Source: Mucilaginibacter inviolabilis (lineage in GTDB: Bacteria; Bacteroidota; Bacteroidia; Sphingobacteriales; Sphingobacteriaceae). From it: a DNA stretch of 64,000 nt. Every line of letters begins with the position of its first letter. The stretch's first letter is position 1. Below are positions 22,600 to 32,316 of the stretch, piece after piece. Where the stretch lies: the NCBI RefSeq assembly GCF_011089895.1, contig NZ_JAANAT010000001.1, positions 3,410,001-3,474,000 of the forward strand, read 5' to 3'. The notes under the pieces were generated by a model. That model worked only from the letters and a program-made list of their open reading frames with translations, did not search any database and was not told the DNA's origin. A program made the position numbers and the translations under genes.

Positions 22600-25022
22600 T
22601 GGAAGAAACAGAAAAAATTCAGCGAAAACTGCCCAACCAGGAAATTGACTATTTTAAGATCGGTAAAATATTGTTGAGCCGCTGGTATTGGATAGCGGCT
22701 TCCGTGGGCATACTTGTGCTTATTTCTTATACTTATCTATGGTATACTCCCAAAACCTATTCATCATCAGGAACATTAAAAATTGAAGAAAAAAAATCGG
22801 AAATATCGGACCTGGTAACTGTAATGGCTGTTCCCGAACGCGGGCCATCAAAAATACAAAGTATTACCTCCGTACTGCAAAGCCGCAACCTCATCCTCAG
22901 CGCTATAAAACACCTGGATTACAGGATAAGCTTTTATATCATGGGGCGGGTACGTACTTCGGAAATCTATCCTTCAAAGCCATTGAACATTGAGCTGATC
23001 AGGTTTGATAGCTTAAATTTTTATCATGATCAAATAGGCTTTAAAGCGCTTAATAACAAATCATTTGAGCTCTCCTACAAAATTGCCGGCAAAGAGGTTC
23101 AAAATACGTTTAGATATGATACTCCCGTAAATATAGGCCCTACCAGTTTCACCATAAAATACCCGGGAATGCTGAGTAAAAACACCGTTTATCTATTTAA
23201 ATTCAATATCCCTGAAGATTATATAGACCGTGTAAAAGGAGGTTTATACACTGGCGAAACATCAAAAAACTCCAATATTATCGGCCTGCAGGAAATTGAC
23301 TCTAACCCTCAGTTTGCCGCCGATATTATCAATAGTATCATGAATGAGTATGTTTCTTTTGATCGTAATCAAAAGGCACAATCGGCTTCGCAAATGATCG
23401 ACTTTATTGATAGCCAACTGGCTTTTTTGTCAACAGAAGTTAAAGGTTCGGAAAACTCCATTGAAAAATACAAGCAAAAATCAAAGATCCTGGATGTAAG
23501 TTCGGCTTCCACCACATCGGTTACAAAAGCAGCCGAAATTGAATCAAACAAGTCGCTGTTAAAAATTCAGTTAATGGCTCTTGATCAACTCAAAGACCAG
23601 ATCACCAGGGAAAAAGACAATGTCAATTTAAATTTTACCACTGCCGGGGCCGACAATCATTTACTGCAGGCCATGGTTGAAAAACTGGATGCCCTGATAC
23701 AGGAACGGAACGCATTATTAAAAACTTATAATAATGATTCGCAACCTATCCGCGATATCAACCAGCAAGTATTACAAATAAAGCTGAATGCCCTGAATAA
23801 TATCAAGATTTTACGTTCAGGAATTGAAAAAAACATTGCTTTTTTAGACAGTCAGCTTTCGCAGATTAATCAAACTATCATGACATTGCCTGCAGCTCAA
23901 CGCGACCTGGTGAGTTTGCAGCGGGATTTTGAGATCAACGATAAGGTGTATTCATTTTTATCAGAAAAAAAGCTGGAGGCACAAATAAGCAGGGCGGGAA
24001 TATTGCCGGGGGCTACCATTATTGAACCTGCGCAGCCTAATTTTAATCCAGTAACACCAGATGAGCATAATATTCATCGCTCGGCCATTATCCTGGGTTT
24101 AGTTATTGGTTTGGGTCTTATTATTGTTGTGCGGATCATGAACCCTTACATTTACGATAAAGAAACTATCGAAAGTCTTACCTCTGTACCTATATTGGGC
24201 ATCATCCGCAAATTCCCGGAACCCATTGACGAAAACAACGGACAAATTCTGGCGCTCGTTAAACCCAAATCTATCTTTGCAGAATCGGTGCGTTCTGTTC
24301 GTACCAATTTAAGCTTCCTGGCATCCGATAAACAAAACAAAGTTATTTGTATTACATCAGAAGTAGCCGGCGAAGGAAAATCATTTGTGGCCGTTAACTT
24401 GTCCAGCACGCTTTCACTTATCGACAAAAAGGTTGTACTTATCGGGGCCGATCTTCGCCGGTCACGCATACACAAGATATTTAATGTATCTAATGATATT
24501 GGCCTGAGTAATTACCTGGCCCATCAAAAAGAGCTGGATGATATTATTTTTCATTCGGAACAGGAAAATCTTGATTTTATAATTTCCGGTCCCGTACCAC
24601 CCAACCCCTCCGAATTGCTGCATAGCGAGCGGATGAAGGTTTTAATAGCCCAGTTAAAAACCAGGTACGATATTGTGATGATTGATACTGCTCCTATAGG
24701 CCTGGTGTCTGATGCTATTCCGCTTATCCGGATGAGCGACATCAATGTTTTTGTGATTCGGTCAGGGAGGTCAAAGTTTTATGCGGCTACCGTACCACAG
24801 CGCGTAGCGCAGGAGTACCAGCTTAATAACACGGTAATAGTGCTGAATGCCTTTGAAGAAGAGCCTCTGCACTCCAGGTATTATACTACCAAATTTACCG
24901 GCGATAGTTCGGGCGTACATTATTACTATTATGCCGATTACAATGGTTATGAAGATTCGGGTTATTATTTGGATGATAACAAAACCAAATGGTGGAATAT
25001 CAGACGATGGTTTAAATATTAA
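22599..25022 (+). CDS. Wzc-type chain-length regulator and tyrosine kinase
   Basis: The 807-residue PCP/BY-kinase fusion has a Wzz-type membrane segment near residues 30-50, a periplasmic coiled-coil region (about 260-460) and a second membrane segment near 488-508. The cytoplasmic kinase follows: Walker A VAGEGKS with Lys594, Walker A' IGADLRRSR and Walker B MIDTAPIG. The tail is Tyr-rich (YYYYADYNGYEDSGYY), the usual autophosphorylation cluster. It controls polymer length and export with the preceding lipoprotein. Confidence 0.94.
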   Translation: MEETEKIQRKLPNQEIDYFKIGKILLSRWYWIAASVGILVLISYTYLWYTPKTYSSSGTLKIEEKKSEISDLVTVMAVPERGPSKIQSITSVLQSRNLILSAIKHLDYRISFYIMGRVRTSEIYPSKPLNIELIRFDSLNFYHDQIGFKALNNKSFELSYKIAGKEVQNTFRYDTPVNIGPTSFTIKYPGMLSKNTVYLFKFNIPEDYIDRVKGGLYTGETSKNSNIIGLQEIDSNPQFAADIINSIMNEYVSFDRNQKAQSASQMIDFIDSQLAFLSTEVKGSENSIEKYKQKSKILDVSSASTTSVTKAAEIESNKSLLKIQLMALDQLKDQITREKDNVNLNFTTAGADNHLLQAMVEKLDALIQERNALLKTYNNDSQPIRDINQQVLQIKLNALNNIKILRSGIEKNIAFLDSQLSQINQTIMTLPAAQRDLVSLQRDFEINDKVYSFLSEKKLEAQISRAGILPGATIIEPAQPNFNPVTPDEHNIHRSAIILGLVIGLGLIIVVRIMNPYIYDKETIESLTSVPILGIIRKFPEPIDENNGQILALVKPKSIFAESVRSVRTNLSFLASDKQNKVICITSEVAGEGKSFVAVNLSSTLSLIDKKVVLIGADLRRSRIHKIFNVSNDIGLSNYLAHQKELDDIIFHSEQENLDFIISGPVPPNPSELLHSERMKVLIAQLKTRYDIVMIDTAPIGLVSDAIPLIRMSDINVFVIRSGRSKFYAATVPQRVAQEYQLNNTVIVLNAFEEEPLHSRYYTTKFTGDSSGVHYYYYADYNGYEDSGYYLDDNKTKWWNIRRWFKY

Positions 25023-25034
25023 GTTTTTAATATA

Positions 25035-25550
25035 ATGGACCTGCTAACGAGTGACGCGAAGAACAAATGGTATCCGGTTTATACACATGCACGGGCCGAA
25101 AAAAAAGCATACGAGGCGCTTACCAATAAAGGAATTTTAGCTTATCTGCCACTATACCGGCAACTTAGGCAATGGAGTGACCGTAAAAAGTGGGTCGAGG
25201 AACCCTTTATCAAATCATACGTATTTGTTAACATCGCCGAACATGCGCAGGCCGAGGTACTGATGACTAAAGGGATATCCCGCTTTTTATATTTTTCGGG
25301 CAAACCGGCCACTATGCCCGACCGCCAGATCAATGAGCTAAAGTTATTAATGACAAGTTCAATCGACCTGGAAATTACGGAAGAAGATCTGCAGCCTGGG
25401 GAAAAGATTATTATAAAAGCGGGACCTTTAAAGGGAATGACCGGCGAGGTGGTAGTATACCGGTCGCAAAAGCAATTGATATTAAGGCTTGAAAGTATAG
25501 GGCGCTCCATTATTGTACATGTTGCAGCCTCCTATATTGAGCGCTTTTAA
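25035..25550 (+). CDS. UpxY-type NusG-like transcription antiterminator
   Basis: The 171-residue NusG paralogue begins WYPVYTHARAEKKAYEAL, the NGN domain. PFIKSYVFVNI follows, and a KOW segment with LQPGEKIIIKAGPLKGMTGEV near residues 118-140. Bacteroides UpxY proteins of this build bind RNA polymerase at the capsule leader and let it read through long operons. Its place before 31 kb of codirectional genes fits that role. The 249-base gap downstream with an inverted repeat could be the leader it acts on, but that is inference. Confidence 0.9.
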   Translation: MDLLTSDAKNKWYPVYTHARAEKKAYEALTNKGILAYLPLYRQLRQWSDRKKWVEEPFIKSYVFVNIAEHAQAEVLMTKGISRFLYFSGKPATMPDRQINELKLLMTSSIDLEITEEDLQPGEKIIIKAGPLKGMTGEVVVYRSQKQLILRLESIGRSIIVHVAASYIERF

Positions 25551-25595
25551 TCAGGATATTATTTTTAACATCAAAGAAAATACAACAAATTACGA

Positions 25596-25720
25596 GTCAG
25601 GAAATCAATAGTCAAGAATCAAGAAAAATAGTGAAAAGCGGTACCTGAATATTTCTTTTGGGGCCGGATATTATTCCATATTGAATTATTTTCTTGCTTC
25701 TAGCCCCTTGATTTCTTGAC
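25596..25720. repeat. inverted repeat between antiterminator and asnB, TCAAGAATC family
   Basis: GTCAGGAAATCAA (25596-25608) pairs with TTGATTTCTTGAC (25708-25720) with one mismatch. Inside are TAGTCAAGAATCAAGAAAA on the left and TTTTCTTGCTTCTAG on the right. It occupies half of the 249-base gap, where a pause or attenuation site for the antiterminator would be expected. Confidence 0.7.
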
Positions 25721-25799
25721 CATTTTAAATAACTGTAAATTAATAAGTTACAAAATAAAATTGTGACTTACGGGGCGAAGCTGTGAAGATATACCAACC

Positions 25800-27587
25800 A
25801 TGTGCCGGATAGCAGGAATAGTTGATAAAAGCCTATCGGCCGATGAGATACATCAAAAAATAAAAACCATGTGCCAGGTACTGCAGCATGGCGGCCCAGA
25901 TGATGAGGGTCTGTTTTTTGACGAAAGCAACAGCATTGGGCTTGGGCACCGTCGCTTATCCATCATCGACCTCAGCAGCAACGGGCACCAGCCCATGACC
26001 GATGCCGGGCAAAAGATATGGATAACCTTTAATGGCGAGCTTTATAATTACCAGGAGTTAAAAACAGAATTGTTAACGTTAGGGGCACAATTCAAATCGG
26101 TGACCGATACCGAGGTTATCTTATTATCGTACCAGCAATGGGGAACGGCCGCTTTCTCCAAATTCCGGGGAATGTTTGCTTTTGCTTTGTATGATACTGA
26201 TAAGCATCTTGTTTACCTAGTACGTGATAGCGCAGGTATCAAACCCATATATTATTATGCCCAACACGGAGCCTTAAGCTTCGCCTCAGAAATAAGAGCT
26301 TTTACTGCTGCAAATATTATTACAGAAAAAGATCCCAATTGGCCTGTAAGGTTTTTGGCCTTTGGCCATATCCCGGAACCATACACTACTTTAAAAAATG
26401 TCTTTAGTTTACCGAAGGGGCATTTCTTACGCTGGGATATTACATCATCTTCCTATAACATCAATCCGTACTATGAAACACCGGTGCGGGAACAGATTAC
26501 TGATGTAAACGAAGTCCGCGCATTGATCAAAGAAACATTGATAAAAAGTGTGAACCGGCAACTGATAGCCGACGCAACTATCGGTGTATTTTTAAGTGGA
26601 GGTATTGATTCCAGTTTACTCACCTTACTGGCAAATCTTAAAAAAGAGCAACAGTTAAAAACGGTATCCATTTACTTTAACGAGCAAAATTATAACGAAC
26701 AAAACTATCAGCGGGTAATTTTAGATAAGTTACGTGGTCAAAGCTTTTCGCACCTGGTGCAGCAACATGATTTTGATACGTTTTTGCCACAAATTATTGC
26801 CGCCATGGACATGCCAACTACCGATGGCATCAATAGCTGGTTTATTAGTAAATACGCTCATGAGGATGGCTTAAAAGCAGTGCTATCGGGTATTGGCGCA
26901 GATGAACTTTTTGGTGGTTATCCATCTTTCAAGCGGATAAAATATTTGAAGCATCTCCGAAAAATTAATCCATCATTATTTTCGGCTATTGCCAGATTTT
27001 TACCTGATCAGTACAAAAAACTGACATTTTTAGCTAACGACCATTATTTGGCAGATTACCTTCTGCTAAGAGGCTTCTTTTCTCCTTTGGAAATAGCTAA
27101 ATTTTTGGATACCGACAGTGAGCGGGTAATGGAGATACTTTTTGACACCAGCCATCCCACCAGCCCAAACAGTTACAATGAAGAACATGCCTCCTGGCTC
27201 GAAACCAATTTGTATATGCAGAATCAGTTACTCAGGGATACCGATGTGATGAGCATGAATCATGGGCTGGAAGTTAGGGTTCCTTTTTTAGATGAGGACT
27301 TTACAAGCATCATCAATCGTATTGCTCCATCTATCCGGTTTGCCAGCAACCCATCTAAAAAATTACTGATTGATAGCTTTGGAGATCTGCTGCCTCCGCA
27401 AATATGGAACCGCCCAAAAATGGGTTTTTCCTTTCCGTTGCAGCAATGGATGACGGCCCACCCGCAAATAAGTAACAGTGAATATTACAAAGGAAAAGCG
27501 GCTCAGTCAATGATTAAAAAATTTAAACATAAGGGTATGCACTGGTCAAAAGCGTTTGCACTTTATCAGATACAAGGCCATGTCTAA
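25800..27587 (+). CDS. asnB: glutamine-hydrolysing asparagine synthase-like protein
   Basis: The 595-residue class II amidotransferase has Cys2 after Met removal (MCRIAGIVDK), LHGGPDDEG-like glutaminase blocks, the PP-loop SGGIDSS at residue 266, and GADELFGGY. In polysaccharide loci AsnB-like proteins often amidate a sugar acid or amino substituent rather than making free asparagine. The location favours that, but the sequence alone does not decide. The stop overlaps the next GT4 gene by 8 bases. Confidence 0.9.
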   Translation: MCRIAGIVDKSLSADEIHQKIKTMCQVLQHGGPDDEGLFFDESNSIGLGHRRLSIIDLSSNGHQPMTDAGQKIWITFNGELYNYQELKTELLTLGAQFKSVTDTEVILLSYQQWGTAAFSKFRGMFAFALYDTDKHLVYLVRDSAGIKPIYYYAQHGALSFASEIRAFTAANIITEKDPNWPVRFLAFGHIPEPYTTLKNVFSLPKGHFLRWDITSSSYNINPYYETPVREQITDVNEVRALIKETLIKSVNRQLIADATIGVFLSGGIDSSLLTLLANLKKEQQLKTVSIYFNEQNYNEQNYQRVILDKLRGQSFSHLVQQHDFDTFLPQIIAAMDMPTTDGINSWFISKYAHEDGLKAVLSGIGADELFGGYPSFKRIKYLKHLRKINPSLFSAIARFLPDQYKKLTFLANDHYLADYLLLRGFFSPLEIAKFLDTDSERVMEILFDTSHPTSPNSYNEEHASWLETNLYMQNQLLRDTDVMSMNHGLEVRVPFLDEDFTSIINRIAPSIRFASNPSKKLLIDSFGDLLPPQIWNRPKMGFSFPLQQWMTAHPQISNSEYYKGKAAQSMIKKFKHKGMHWSKAFALYQIQGHV

Positions 27588-28701
27588 AAAAGTACTCCTG
27601 CTTACTTTACAAACGTTTAGCACTACTGGCGGCATCCAAAAAATGACTCGCACCTTAGGCTATACTTTGAACCGGATAGCGCAGAACAATAAATGGAACT
27701 TCGAATTATGGTCGGCCTATGACCATACCAGCGATCTGATGCCGGAATACCTGCCGGTCTCAAATTTTAAAGGATTTGGCATTAATAAATTAAGCTTTGC
27801 TTTAAAAACATTAAGTAAAAGGTTCTCTTTTCAGGATGTGGTTATACTAAGTCATATTAACCTGGCAGTAATTGGGTTGATCATCAAGGTCATGAATCCC
27901 AAATGTCAGGTTTGGTTGATAGCTCACGGCATTGAGGTGTGGAGACCTTTTTCATTCGTAAAAAAACGTTTCCTTAAAAACTGCGACAGAATAATTTGTG
28001 TAAGCAATTTCACCCGGCAACAAATGCTTCACTGGCACCATATTGATAAAGACATCTGTACGGTGTTGAATAATGCCATCGACCCATTGATGCAACTGCC
28101 CTTCACCTTTTCAAAGCCAACAAGTTTGCTTAATCGTTACCGGCTTAAAAATAGCTATCCCATTGTATTTACGTTAACCCGCATGGCTTCTACCGAAAAG
28201 TACAAAGGCCATGAGTTGGTGATTGAAGCTATAGGAAAGTTGAAAAACAAATTTCCGCACATCAAGTACATCTTGTCAGGAAAATATGATGAGCTGGAAG
28301 ATGTAAGGATCAATAAATTAATAGCCAATCATGATGTGAGCGATCAGATCATTTTAACAGGCTTTATTGATGAAGCCGAATTGACCGACCATTTTTTACT
28401 AGCCGATCTGTTTGTTTTACCCAGTAAAAAAGAAGGCTTTGGGATTGTGTTCATAGAAGCTATGGCCTGCGGGCTACCAGTTATCTGTGGTAATGCCGAC
28501 GGTAGTGTTGATGCCATCCGCAATGGCGAATTAGGTAAATCTGTTAACACAGATAATTCTACCGAATTATATGATTGCATTACCGAATCATTAGCTCAAC
28601 CGCTAACAGACACTCGTCGCGAGCAATTACAAAAACATAGTTTACGTTACTTTAATCAACCCGATTATGAACACAAACTGCAGGAATTATTAAGCGAATA
28701 A
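27580..28701 (+). CDS. family 4 glycosyltransferase
   Basis: The 373-residue GT-B enzyme has the N-terminal strand KVLLLTLQTFSTTGGIQKMT and the C-terminal donor site SKKEGFGIVFIEAMACGLPVI (ExxxxxxxE). The ATG at 27580, overlapping the end of asnB by 8 bases, gives the standard start. The frame continues upstream to 27556 but adds nothing GT-like. It transfers a sugar from an activated donor to the lipid-linked repeat; sugar unknown. Confidence 0.9.
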   Translation: MSKKVLLLTLQTFSTTGGIQKMTRTLGYTLNRIAQNNKWNFELWSAYDHTSDLMPEYLPVSNFKGFGINKLSFALKTLSKRFSFQDVVILSHINLAVIGLIIKVMNPKCQVWLIAHGIEVWRPFSFVKKRFLKNCDRIICVSNFTRQQMLHWHHIDKDICTVLNNAIDPLMQLPFTFSKPTSLLNRYRLKNSYPIVFTLTRMASTEKYKGHELVIEAIGKLKNKFPHIKYILSGKYDELEDVRINKLIANHDVSDQIILTGFIDEAELTDHFLLADLFVLPSKKEGFGIVFIEAMACGLPVICGNADGSVDAIRNGELGKSVNTDNSTELYDCITESLAQPLTDTRREQLQKHSLRYFNQPDYEHKLQELLSE

Positions 28702-28703
28702 GC

Positions 28704-29561
28704 ATGTTGGAAAACGAAGACTGGGACATCAAAATAACCGCACAAAACAGCATTTTCGACCTAAAGCTTAAGGATGTATGGCATTACCGCGATCTGCTAT
28801 TGTTATTGGTAAGGCGCGATTTTGTTTCATTTTATAAGCAGACCATCCTGGGCCCCATCTGGTTTTTTATACAACCGGCTATCACCATTTTATTTTACAC
28901 CCTGGTTTTTGGTAACCTGGCCGGGATACCGGTTGATGGCCTGCCAAAGCCCTTATTTTATTTGGCAGGAACCATCGTATGGAATTATTTTGCCGAATGT
29001 CTTATCAAAACATCAACCGTTTTTAGGGACAACGCTGCATTATTAGGGAAGGTTTATTTTCCCCGGCTAATTATGCCGCTGAGCATTGTATTATCCAACC
29101 TCATCAGGTTTGGTGTACAGTTTTTACTTTTTATGATCCTTTATATGGTGTATCTGTTTAAAGGGAGTGTTATTGTTCCGAATGCTTTTTTATTGCTGTT
29201 ACCTTTACTCATCATCATGATAGCAGCTCTGGGTTTAGGTCTGGGAATGATCATATCAGCGGTAACAACCAAATATCGCGACCTGGCTTTTATCGTATCA
29301 TTTGGGGTACCTTTATTAATGTATACAACAACGGTAATTTTCCCTCTGTCGGTAGCCGAAACCAGATATCCGGCTTATAGCTGGCTGGTAAAATTTAACC
29401 CGGTAACGGCTATCATTGAAACTTTCAGATATGGATTTTTGGGGCGCGGAAGTTTTAGCTGGGAGCTGATGGGCTATAGCTTAGCAACCACTATTATCAT
29501 TCTGTTGCTTGGTACTATTATATTTAACCGGGTTGAAAAAACATTTGTCGATACTGTATAA
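28704..29561 (+). CDS. polysaccharide ABC exporter permease (Wzm type)
   Basis: The 285-residue ABC-2 permease has about six membrane helices. It begins DLLLLLVRRDFVSFYKQTIL and has GPIWFFIQPA, both typical of Wzm/TagG proteins. FNPVTAIIETFRYGFLG is the C-terminal loop motif. It is followed with no gap by the ATPase gene. Together they would export a lipid-linked polysaccharide across the inner membrane. Confidence 0.93.
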   Translation: MLENEDWDIKITAQNSIFDLKLKDVWHYRDLLLLLVRRDFVSFYKQTILGPIWFFIQPAITILFYTLVFGNLAGIPVDGLPKPLFYLAGTIVWNYFAECLIKTSTVFRDNAALLGKVYFPRLIMPLSIVLSNLIRFGVQFLLFMILYMVYLFKGSVIVPNAFLLLLPLLIIMIAALGLGLGMIISAVTTKYRDLAFIVSFGVPLLMYTTTVIFPLSVAETRYPAYSWLVKFNPVTAIIETFRYGFLGRGSFSWELMGYSLATTIIILLLGTIIFNRVEKTFVDTV

Positions 29562-30836
29562 ATGAGCACCGTAATTAAAGTTGAAAATCTGTCAAAAGCC
29601 TACCAACTGGGCGATTTTGGTACCGGCACTATTTCCCGCGATCTGGAACGTTACTGGGCCAGGATACGTGGCAAAGAAGATCCTTTTTTAAAAATAGGCG
29701 AAACCAATGATCGCACAACCAAAGGCGGAAGTGATGTGGTTTGGAGTTTACGTGATATTAATTTTGATATTGAACAAGGTGATGCCGTAGGCATTATTGG
29801 CCGTAATGGTGCCGGCAAAAGCACTTTACTTAAAATATTAAGCCGGGTTACTTCGCCCACCGCCGGCTCGGTAAAGGTAAAAGGACGCATAGCCAGTTTA
29901 CTCGAAGTAGGTACCGGCTTTCATCCCGAATTAACCGGAAAGGAAAATATCTTTTTAAATGGCGCTATTCTCGGGATGCGCAAAACCGAGATCAAACGAA
30001 AGTTTGATGAAATTGTAGATTTCTCAGGTGTTGAACGCTATATTGATACACCGGTAAAAAGGTACTCATCGGGCATGTATGTGCGCCTGGCTTTCGCGGT
30101 GGCGGCGCACCTGGAATCGGAGATATTAATTATTGATGAAGTGTTAGCTGTTGGCGATGCTGAGTTCCAGAAAAAATGCCTGGGCAAAATAGGCGATGTA
30201 AGCAAAGGCGAAGGACGAACCGTTTTGTTTGTTTCGCACAACATGGGCGCCGTTCAGAAACTATGTAATAACGCTATATTGCTTCACAATGGAATAGTTA
30301 ATGCGATAGGTAACAGCCGATCTATTATCAGTTCCTACTTAACTAATTCAGCACTCAATGAATCTGTCTATGACCTAACCGATCACTTGAAAACGAATGA
30401 TCTTCCGGGTTATGCTTACCGGCTGCAAATAGAAGATACCAATGCAAATATTATCAATGAGATAGCCGCCGGACAGCCCTGGCAGGTAAGGGTTTACTTT
30501 ACAATAAATAAAAGAACCGATCATTTTATCATCGCTTTGAACCTGATGAACGCTATGGATGTAAATTTAAGAACAACATGGAGCAAAGAGACCGATCTTG
30601 AAAAAGGCAATTATGAAGCAGTTTTTACAGAAGATACATTGATGTTCTCTGCCGGCACTTATAACCTTACATTGGGTTTGTCATCCTATGAAAAATCATT
30701 TCAATATATCGAAAATGTAGCCTCCTTTACCATCTCGCAATTAGCACATGAAAGCCTGGATAAAAGCATCATACGTTTAACTGATGCCGGCATACTCATA
30801 AATCAAATGAACATTAAAATAACACACTCGGTATAA
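29562..30836 (+). CDS. polysaccharide ABC exporter ATPase with Wzt-type C-terminal domain
   Basis: The 424-residue protein has an ABC domain (1-250) with Walker A GRNGAGKST (Lys86), a signature-like YSSGMYVRLAF and Walker B ILIIDEVLAVGD. Residues about 255-424 form an extra beta domain like the Wzt carbohydrate-binding domain, which in O-antigen exporters recognises the capped chain end. Methyl or other terminal caps could come from the FkbM genes that follow. It abuts the permease gene directly. Confidence 0.93.
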   Translation: MSTVIKVENLSKAYQLGDFGTGTISRDLERYWARIRGKEDPFLKIGETNDRTTKGGSDVVWSLRDINFDIEQGDAVGIIGRNGAGKSTLLKILSRVTSPTAGSVKVKGRIASLLEVGTGFHPELTGKENIFLNGAILGMRKTEIKRKFDEIVDFSGVERYIDTPVKRYSSGMYVRLAFAVAAHLESEILIIDEVLAVGDAEFQKKCLGKIGDVSKGEGRTVLFVSHNMGAVQKLCNNAILLHNGIVNAIGNSRSIISSYLTNSALNESVYDLTDHLKTNDLPGYAYRLQIEDTNANIINEIAAGQPWQVRVYFTINKRTDHFIIALNLMNAMDVNLRTTWSKETDLEKGNYEAVFTEDTLMFSAGTYNLTLGLSSYEKSFQYIENVASFTISQLAHESLDKSIIRLTDAGILINQMNIKITHSV

Positions 30837-30838
30837 TC

Positions 30839-31606
30839 ATGTTTAACCGTCAGGAAATATTAAATACGGATGTACCCATCAAAAAGGATTTGCTCCGTAT
30901 TTTTAAGAAAACTGAAAAGCTCCTGATATTTGATATTGGCAGTTGTGAAGGTGAGGATTCAATCAGGTATGCCAAGCTTTTTCCAAACGCTTCCGTTTTT
31001 GCATTTGAACCATTACCCAAAAATCAACAGCTCATTCTGGATAATATTACACGCCATCAAGCTTCCCGGGTTCAGCTTTTTAAAATGGCTCTTTCTAAAA
31101 CAGAAGGATGGCAGGATTTTTATGTATCATCGGGACAACCAGACGGTGCAGACACTTCAAACAATTGGGACTTTGGTAACAAATCAAGTTCATTACTGGC
31201 ACCAAACCAAGTTTTAGATACTGTAAAATGGCTAAAGTTTGACACCACGATATCGGTTTACACCAACACTTTAAACAACTTCATGATTGAGCATCAAATA
31301 AAGGCAATTGACTTTATTCATATGGATGTACAGGGGGCCGAGCTTGATGTATTAACCGGGGCAGGTAAATACCTTCAGAATATAAAAGCAATCTGGCTTG
31401 AAATTGCTGAAACGCCCTTATACCGCGAGCAACCTTTACGAACTGATGTAGAAAAATTCATGAATGTTAATTCATTTAAACTCATTAAAACACAAATTGA
31501 AAATGAGGTTGGCGATCAGTTATATATAAACACCCGATACTTTAGCGAACGTAGTTTTTTAGGATTAAAAAGATTTAAACAAATACATCCTGATATACAT
31601 GCATAA
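30839..31606 (+). CDS. FkbM family methyltransferase
   Basis: The 255-residue SAM enzyme has motif I IFDIGSCEGEDSIRYAKLFP, acidic loop AFEPLPKN, and the family block IKAIDFIHMDVQGAELDVLTG. FkbM proteins methylate sugar hydroxyls. Sitting directly after the Wzt-type ATPase, it may make a methyl cap read by that exporter (inference). A second FkbM gene follows. Confidence 0.9.
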   Translation: MFNRQEILNTDVPIKKDLLRIFKKTEKLLIFDIGSCEGEDSIRYAKLFPNASVFAFEPLPKNQQLILDNITRHQASRVQLFKMALSKTEGWQDFYVSSGQPDGADTSNNWDFGNKSSSLLAPNQVLDTVKWLKFDTTISVYTNTLNNFMIEHQIKAIDFIHMDVQGAELDVLTGAGKYLQNIKAIWLEIAETPLYREQPLRTDVEKFMNVNSFKLIKTQIENEVGDQLYINTRYFSERSFLGLKRFKQIHPDIHA

Positions 31607-31623
31607 ACTTTTTAATTAATCAA

Positions 31624-32316
31624 GTGCCTTTTTTCAAAAACCGTAAAATAAAACAGTGGCGTAAATTATCCTACTCCCAATCTGGCGAGGATCTGATCAT
31701 CAGGTTTATTTTTGATGAGTTACAGATAAAAAAACCATCCTATATTGACGTGGGCGCCCATCACCCTTTCTATTTAAGTAATACGGCCTTGTTCTATGAG
31801 TCAGGAAGTAAGGGGATAAATATTGAACCCGACCCTTTACTCTTTAAACCATTTACCCAATACCGTAAAAGGGATATCAATTTAAACATCGGCATTGGTG
31901 AAAATAAGGGAGAAGCGGATTTTTACATTATTTCATCGCCTACATTAAATACGTTTTCAAAACAGGAGGCCGAAAACTATAGCAGTGAGGGCGACTATAA
32001 AATTGTGAGGGTTATTAAAACGCCCGTTAATTCCATTGCAAACGTAATACAGGAAAGCAACAACGGCGTTTTTCCGCAGCTTTTAAATCTTGACGCCGAA
32101 GGTATTGATGAATTGATTATCAGATCTATTGATTATACAAAAAGCTATCCTCTGGTGATATGTATCGAAACTATATCGTTTTCTACATCGGGGAATGGCA
32201 TTAAAAATACGGAGATCATCAATTTTATTTTAAGCATGGGATATATCCTTTATGCAGATACTTACATCAACTCCATTTTTGTTAAAAAAGATATCTGGCA
32301 CAGAAAAGTCCAATGA
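31624..32316 (+). CDS. FkbM family methyltransferase
   Basis: The 230-residue protein starts from GTG at 31624. It has YSQSGEDLIIRFIFDELQ, the SAM motif YIDVGAHHPFYLSNT, and QLLNLDAEGIDELIIRSI as the FkbM core. It is more distant from its upstream neighbour than tandem copies would be, so it probably acts on a different hydroxyl or sugar. It overlaps the fucosyltransferase start by four bases (ATGA). Confidence 0.88.
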   Translation: MPFFKNRKIKQWRKLSYSQSGEDLIIRFIFDELQIKKPSYIDVGAHHPFYLSNTALFYESGSKGINIEPDPLLFKPFTQYRKRDINLNIGIGENKGEADFYIISSPTLNTFSKQEAENYSSEGDYKIVRVIKTPVNSIANVIQESNNGVFPQLLNLDAEGIDELIIRSIDYTKSYPLVICIETISFSTSGNGIKNTEIINFILSMGYILYADTYINSIFVKKDIWHRKVQ

